Of a stretch of DNA of 9,939 nucleotides, positions 6,282 through 9,939 are shown piece by piece. Below the pieces are notes generated by a model, which worked only from the letters and a program-made list of their open reading frames with translations, was not told where the DNA came from and did not search any database. Location of the stretch: contig CANRAN010000037.1 in the NCBI GenBank assembly GCA_947628595.1, positions 1 to 9,939 of the forward strand, in the 5' to 3' direction. The position numbers and the translations under genes were made by a program. Each line of letters opens with the position of its first letter. The stretch's first letter is position 1. This stretch comes from an uncultured Clostridia bacterium. GTDB taxonomy: Bacteria > Bacillota > Clostridia > Oscillospirales > Acutalibacteraceae.

Positions 6282-7058
6282 CTATAAGCTAAACCTGTAT
6301 AACAGAATTGCCGCAGCGGCAGAGGCGTTAAGTGATTCTGCTTTTCCCTTCATTTCTATTTTTATACGTTTCATACAGGCATTTATTGTTTCCTCTTTCA
6401 ATCCGTTGCCCTCGTTTCCCACGAGAATTATACCGCCGTCCGAAAAATCAACATTATCCATATTTTCAGCCTCATGCGGAGTAGAAGCATAAGTACATAT
6501 TCCCCTTTTATTCATTTCATATACGAACTCAGTCAAGGACCCGACAAGCATAAACGGTAAACGAAAAACCGCCCCCATACTCCCTCTTACAACTTTCGGA
6601 GAAAAAATGTCGCAGCAATCCGAGGAAAGTATAACCCCCCCACTTCCCAGTGCCTCAGCCGTCCTGAGTATAGTACCAAGGTTTGTCGGATCCTGTATAT
6701 TTTCAAGAGCCAGATATTTTTTCCCCTCTTTAATTTTCTTCATTTTCGTGCTTAGCTCAGACCTTATTATACACATAAACCCCTGAGGTGTTCCCGTATC
6801 GGATATTCTGTTGAATATTTCACTGCTAACCTCGCAGCCGTTATCAGCAGCAGAGGTAATTTTCTCAAAATCCTGCTCATATTTTATGGCAGCCTCCGCA
6901 GTATAAAGAAAATTAGCAATTTTTGCACCGGAGTCAACAGCATCCCTACAAAGACGTATGCCCTCGGCAACAAACAAACCTCTTTGTTTTCGTTCCTTTG
7001 GGCTTGACATAAGCCTTGTTATTTCCTTTATAAATCGATTATTCTTTCCGCTTATCAT
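6282..7058 (-). CDS. SpoU/TrmH-family RNA 2'-O-methyltransferase (YsgA/TsnR-like)
   Basis: This 258-residue enzyme is predicted to transfer a methyl group from S-adenosylmethionine to a ribose in rRNA or tRNA through a trefoil-knotted SPOUT fold. An N-terminal substrate-binding region (about 1-100) contains ERKQRGLFVAEGIRL, typical of 23S rRNA-type SpoU enzymes. The three SpoU motifs are present: motif 1 ENIQDPTNLGTILRTA (119-134, with Asn120 and Arg132), motif 2 SPKVVRGSMGAVFRLPF (153-169), and motif 3 GNEGNGL with ESLNAS (214-246). Similar genes sit beside pheST in Bacillus (ysgA), matching the nearby pheT. The target base cannot be told from sequence, so no symbol is given. The ATG at 7058 has CGGAGGA in the 12-bp gap after the kinase gene, indicating tight coupling. 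Confidence 0.92.
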   Translation of the reverse strand: MISGKNNRFIKEITRLMSSPKERKQRGLFVAEGIRLCRDAVDSGAKIANFLYTAEAAIKYEQDFEKITSAADNGCEVSSEIFNRISDTGTPQGFMCIIRSELSTKMKKIKEGKKYLALENIQDPTNLGTILRTAEALGSGGVILSSDCCDIFSPKVVRGSMGAVFRLPFMLVGSLTEFVYEMNKRGICTYASTPHEAENMDNVDFSDGGIILVGNEGNGLKEETINACMKRIKIEMKGKAESLNASAAAAILLYRFSL

Positions 7059-7070
7059 AATTTTCCTCCG

Positions 7071-7583
7071 TCATTTCTGACAAAAATAAATTTTAACCCT
7101 CTCCTTTATCTCCGAAGCCGTTTCGGAAATACCATATCCCTTTTCATCAACAATTATATCCGCATATTTTTCGTAAAGCGGCACCCTCTCGTCATAAAGT
7201 TCCTTTAGTGTCTGCCCCTCTTTCATGGATACTCCTCTTTTTGTCAGATCTCCAAGGCGCTCTTTTATCTCATTATATGGCAGACGTATATATACAATTA
7301 CCCCTATCTGTTTAAAATGCTCCATTGCATTTTTTCCGTAAATCACACTCCCACCTGTTGCTATAACTGTGCGGTCGGCAATAATCAGACTGTTAATCCT
7401 ATCCTCTATCGCATTAAAAGCCTCAACCCCCTCCTGCTCTATTATTTCGCACAGAAGTCTGCCGTCTGTTTCCTGTATTACAAGGTCGCTATCCATAAAA
7501 CGATAACCCATAGACTTTGCCAATACAACCCCGACTGTACTCTTTCCGCACCCGGGCATTCCTATAAGAATTATATTTTTCAT
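7071..7583 (-). CDS. aroK: Shikimate kinase-like P-loop protein, substrate uncertain
   Basis: The 170-residue protein has the length and order of shikimate kinase, which phosphorylates shikimate in aromatic amino acid synthesis. It shows the Walker A loop GMPGCGKSTVG (8-18), FMDSD (29-33), ATGGSV (75-80), a LID-type TKRGV (114-118) and DERVPLYEKYAD (131-142). Asp33 and Arg133 fit shikimate-binding positions. However, the family FRxxE arginine is replaced in EAFNAIE (Asn57), the GGG motif is GGS (77-79), and the LID lacks the common RPLL. A related kinase with another substrate is therefore possible and the symbol is provisional. The ATG at 7583 has AAAGGA about 11 bases upstream, a modest site. 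It is the first gene of the operon that continues into the methyltransferase, dprA and topA. Confidence 0.75.
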   Translation of the reverse strand: MKNIILIGMPGCGKSTVGVVLAKSMGYRFMDSDLVIQETDGRLLCEIIEQEGVEAFNAIEDRINSLIIADRTVIATGGSVIYGKNAMEHFKQIGVIVYIRLPYNEIKERLGDLTKRGVSMKEGQTLKELYDERVPLYEKYADIIVDEKGYGISETASEIKERVKIYFCQK

Positions 7584-7624
7584 TTTTCTTTCGTTCCTTT
7601 CACCTTTTACAGATACATAAGGAT

Positions 7625-7653
7625 ATCATAACACATTACTATAAGAAAATCAA
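7625..7653 (-). promoter_or_regulatory. Promoter of the kinase-methyltransferase-dprA-topA operon
   Basis: On the minus strand TTGATT (7648-7653) and TATGAT (7625-7630) are separated by 17 bp. The bases before the -10 read TGT, giving an extended -10 (TGnTATGAT). A start near 7618 leaves a leader of about 35 bases before the ATG at 7583. No operator-like repeat is evident. Confidence 0.65.
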
Positions 7654-7686
7654 ATATGATATGTGAAATAAATTATCTCCACACAC

Positions 7687-7718
7687 AAAAACGGACTCCG
7701 CAACCCTGCAAAGCCCGT
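7687..7718 (-). terminator. Terminator after the ireB unit
   Basis: On the minus strand ACGGGC (7713-7718) pairs with GTCCGT (7691-7696), six pairs including one G-U, with GCA/TGC pairing possible inside, followed by a TTTTTG run. The plus strand also continues into a T-run (AATTTTTT), so it may work in both directions. It separates the 108-residue gene from the next operon promoter. Confidence 0.6.
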
Positions 7719-7746
7719 CCAATTTTTTAATTACATAATAACACAA

Positions 7747-8073
7747 TCAATTTCCCCTGAGTACCTGCTGAAGCCATACATATCCGATATCCAGAGCCGC
7801 AAACAAATTCGGCTGCTCTCCTGTCTTGGCTATCGCTTTCTGGGGACTTACATTGATATCAGTGTTAAGAAGCTGCACGAAAACCCTATCGGCAATCTCC
7901 AAACTCTGTTCCTTACCGCCTTTATCAGTGTTGAGCGGCTCTATCTTTTTTTTCGACTTTATCTGCATCCTTACAACATAGTTATCTCCCATATCTCCGT
8001 AATAGAGAAGATCCCCGCTCCTAACAAGCGGCTTTCCCTTATACATAGGGAAACGTGTCTTACCCTCTGCCAT
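7747..8073 (-). CDS. Conserved small protein of unknown function next to ireB
   Basis: The 108-residue soluble protein has no signal peptide or membrane segment. It begins MAEGKTRFPMYKGKPLVRSGDLLYYGDM, continues through a VVRMQIKSKKK strand and a DRVFVQLLNTD stretch, and ends with a helix (FAALDIGYVWLQQVLRG). I recall similar short proteins in Clostridia near ireB, but know no function. The ATG at 8073 has a strong GGAGGT at 8080-8085. It follows ireB by about 50 bp and precedes a terminator, so it is probably the second gene of a two-gene unit. A link to cell-wall or kinase signalling through IreB is speculation from position only. Confidence 0.75.
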   Translation of the reverse strand: MAEGKTRFPMYKGKPLVRSGDLLYYGDMGDNYVVRMQIKSKKKIEPLNTDKGGKEQSLEIADRVFVQLLNTDINVSPQKAIAKTGEQPNLFAALDIGYVWLQQVLRGN

Positions 8074-8125
8074 AATCAGACCTCCGTTCTTTATTTCTAA
8101 GCAATACTGTCCGTATTTTCACGCA

Positions 8126-8383
8126 TTATAAATTCAAATAGTTCTTTAACAGAATTTCGAGAAGATCATCCCTGTCAATTCTTCTGATAAGGCTGCGTGC
8201 ATTATTATGGGTGGTGATATATGTCGGATCCTCAGAAAGAATATAACCCACTATCTGATTTATAGGATTATAGCCCTTTTCCCTCAGAGCATTATACACC
8301 GTTGTCAGAATGGCTTTTACAGACTCATCACGGTTATCGGGAATTGAAAATACTATTGTCTTATCTGTTGCGTCATTACGCAT
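8126..8383 (-). CDS. ireB: IreB family regulatory phosphoprotein (UPF0297/YrzL)
   Basis: The 85-residue product contains the family signature [19 protein letters not shown] (about 36-54), then [29 protein letters not shown], with family length throughout. In Enterococcus faecalis, IreB is phosphorylated on N-terminal threonines by the PASTA kinase IreK and affects cephalosporin resistance. The N-terminal threonines here (Thr6 and Thr9, in DATDKT) are candidate equivalents. A longer frame starts at a GTG at 8392, but GGAGGT at 8391-8396 lies 7 bases before the ATG at 8383, so the shorter start is chosen. It has its own promoter and is followed by the 108-residue gene. The helical, non-membrane character fits a cytoplasmic signalling protein. 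Confidence 0.93.
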   Translation of the reverse strand: MRNDATDKTIVFSIPDNRDESVKAILTTVYNALREKGYNPINQIVGYILSEDPTYITTHNNARSLIRRIDRDDLLEILLKNYLNL

Positions 8384-8390
8384 CCATATC

Positions 8391-8396
8391 ACCTCC
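8391..8396 (-). promoter_or_regulatory. Ribosome binding site that sets the ireB start
   Basis: GGAGGT on the minus strand is 7 bases before the ATG at 8383. The GTG at 8390-8392 overlaps the site itself and so is unlikely to be used. Confidence 0.75.
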
Positions 8397-8407
8397 GCAT
8401 TTACTCT

Positions 8408-8436
8408 ATTCTAACACATATCCGAACGAATTACAA
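8408..8436 (-). promoter_or_regulatory. Promoter of ireB and the 108-residue gene
   Basis: TTGTAA (8431-8436) and TAGAAT (8408-8413) are 17 bp apart on the minus strand, with a TGT before the -10 (extended -10). It lies between the pheT stop at 8470 and ireB. No strong terminator for pheT is seen in this gap, so read-through from pheT is also possible. Confidence 0.6.
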
Positions 8437-8469
8437 TACAAACAGATTATTTTTTTGCATTATAAGCTC

Positions 8470-9939
8470 TCAGGCGGTCTTTATTGTTACATTTATATCG
8501 GCAAGCCTTTTTATAATACCGTCAATTACCTCCTGCACCTCAGCAGAGGACAGAGTTCTCTCATTTGAGGAAAACTCAAAACGTACAGTAATTCTGTGGA
8601 TCTCCTCCGTATCATAGGTATCAACTATGCTTACATTTCTGATAAGTCCACTTTCGTCTGCTTCCCGGCAGTGCGTAAGCTCGGCAAAAAGCATTCCTTT
8701 CGGCATATCAAGGCTAAGGTCATAATTTATTGCGGGATATTTTGAAGGCTCGTCATATTCAATAGGCTTTGTATCGGCCTTAGCAAATTTATTTACATCA
8801 ATCTCCGCAAATACAATATTACCCTTTTTGTCTATATTTTTCCCTACGGTCGGATGTACTGTTCCTATAACGCCTATATCAATACCACCGAGTATTACCC
8901 TGTTCAGATTTACGGGATGCTCATAGGAATGTGTAGGTTCTGCTCTGACAAATTCAGGCTCGGTATGCTTAATATCCCTTGCAAGCTCAACTATCATATC
9001 ACGAAGTCGGAAATAAAGACCTTTAAGCTCTGTCTGCTTACTGAAAAGCGTGATGCCGAGATTTTTATTTTCTATACACAGATTATTCTCGTCAAGTCCG
9101 TTTACAACCCTGCCTATTTCAAATATGCCGAATTCCGGTGAATATGATACATTTGATTTGACCTGACAAAGCTGAGTCGGTATCATAGATGTTCTGAGTG
9201 TTTCAATATTCGGGTTCGTAGCATTTGCAAGTCTTACATTCTCCTCAACAGGAATACCTATTGCCTTTTGCTCATCATTGTATGCCCATACATAGGAATG
9301 TACCTCATGCAGACCGAAACGTTTGACAAGCATATCCTTAATTTTTTCTTCGTCCGTCTTTACCTCATCCGCTCTTATTGGATAAAGCGGTGAAAGTGCC
9401 GTATTAATCTCAAAATTATCATAACCGTAAATTCTCGTTATTTCCTCTATGATATCCGCATTCATTGTTACATCCTTTGTAACTCTCCACGATGGTACGT
9501 CAACGGTGAAGCTGTCGCCCTCATGCTTTACACCAAAGCCAAGGTCCGTAAGGGTTTTTACTATCGTTTCTCCGTCAATTCTGATACCTGTATATCTGTC
9601 AACGAATGCCTGATCAAAATTCAGGGTAACCGATGGGAATTTTTCAATATATTCATCCGTGAGAGATGATACCACCTTAACTCCGCTGTCATATTTTTTT
9701 AGAAGGTATAAAAAACGTCCTATTGCCGGCACCGTCATTTCCGGATCAAGACTTTTTTCATAACGCATTGATGCATCTGTTCTGTGTGAAAGTCTTACTG
9801 TGGATTTCCTTATGCTTGCGGCATCGAAATTCGCTGATTCAAGTGCGAGTGTAGTTGTATCCTCAACTATCTCACTGTCAAGACCACCCATAATACCTGC
9901 TATCGCAACGGGTGTATCACCATTACATATCATAAGCGT
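8470..9939 (-). CDS. pheT: Phenylalanyl-tRNA synthetase beta subunit, C-terminal part
   Basis: PheT forms the alpha2-beta2 enzyme that charges tRNA-Phe in the cytoplasm. The visible 489 codons are the C-terminal 60 percent of a protein usually near 800 residues. The frame continues past the right edge, with Thr-Leu codons before the first ATG at 9933, so that ATG is internal. The IxNGDTPVAIAGIMGG segment near the start belongs to the B3/B4 editing region. A B5 domain follows (FDQAFVDRYTGIRI to EEITRIYGYDNFE, about 103-177), then the catalytic-like core. The C-terminal FDX-ACB anticodon-binding domain runs from SKYPAINYDLSLD to the end, with the typical IVDTYDTEEIHRITVRFEF. The stop TGA is at 8470-8472. 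pheS is expected just beyond the right edge. It is upstream of ireB, from which it is separated by a promoter. Confidence 0.97.
   Translation of the reverse strand, partial: TLMICNGDTPVAIAGIMGGLDSEIVEDTTTLALESANFDAASIRKSTVRLSHRTDASMRYEKSLDPEMTVPAIGRFLYLLKKYDSGVKVVSSLTDEYIEKFPSVTLNFDQAFVDRYTGIRIDGETIVKTLTDLGFGVKHEGDSFTVDVPSWRVTKDVTMNADIIEEITRIYGYDNFEINTALSPLYPIRADEVKTDEEKIKDMLVKRFGLHEVHSYVWAYNDEQKAIGIPVEENVRLANATNPNIETLRTSMIPTQLCQVKSNVSYSPEFGIFEIGRVVNGLDENNLCIENKNLGITLFSKQTELKGLYFRLRDMIVELARDIKHTEPEFVRAEPTHSYEHPVNLNRVILGGIDIGVIGTVHPTVGKNIDKKGNIVFAEIDVNKFAKADTKPIEYDEPSKYPAINYDLSLDMPKGMLFAELTHCREADESGLIRNVSIVDTYDTEEIHRITVRFEFSSNERTLSSAEVQEVIDGIIKRLADINVTIKTA

Noticed and set aside
1..9939. CRISPR arrays, tRNA and rRNA genes
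   Set aside because: I saw no regularly spaced direct repeats and no tRNA- or rRNA-like sequence on either strand.

Overview
The window looks like chromosomal DNA of a low-GC Gram-positive bacterium of the class Clostridia, probably a gut Oscillospiraceae-type organism. The reasons are AT-rich DNA with strong GGAGG ribosome binding sites, consensus sigma-A promoters, an IreB (UPF0297) protein, and the Firmicutes-style order pheT, SpoU-family methyltransferase, dprA, topA. The species assignment is inference. All protein genes are on the minus strand except a gene fragment at the left edge.

Right part (about 2284-9939), housekeeping, read from right to left. A truncated pheT (C-terminal 489 codons of the phenylalanyl-tRNA synthetase beta chain) is followed by a short unit with its own promoter: ireB and a conserved 108-residue protein of unknown function, ending at a hairpin terminator. 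A second promoter (TTGATT-N17-TATGAT) then starts a tight four-gene operon: a shikimate-kinase-like protein, a SpoU/TrmH-family RNA methyltransferase, an oversized DprA, and DNA topoisomerase I. The kinase lacks some expected shikimate-binding residues. The DprA carries a roughly 260-residue segment between its Rossmann domain and its C-terminal winged helix.

Middle part (about 1491-2283). A two-helix membrane protein of unknown function follows topA after a gap holding a long inverted repeat. The usual gene order downstream of topA is not kept, so this is probably where the conserved chromosome gives way to accessory DNA.

Left part (1-1490), accessory. A small operon encodes a ribbon-helix-helix protein and a 125-residue protein resembling the BECR-fold (PBECR-type) nucleases; together they look like a type II toxin-antitoxin module. 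On each side of it is a non-coding, hairpin-rich segment with its own near-consensus promoter. A plus-strand unit (about 1109-1195) diverges from the module and ends in a 12-bp terminator hairpin that competes with an upstream hairpin. A minus-strand unit (from about 419 leftward) could fold into a closed multibranch structure. At the far left, the last 43 codons of an unrecognised plus-strand gene enter the window, perhaps the edge of a mobile element. The RNA-flanked module is the most likely place for something undescribed.
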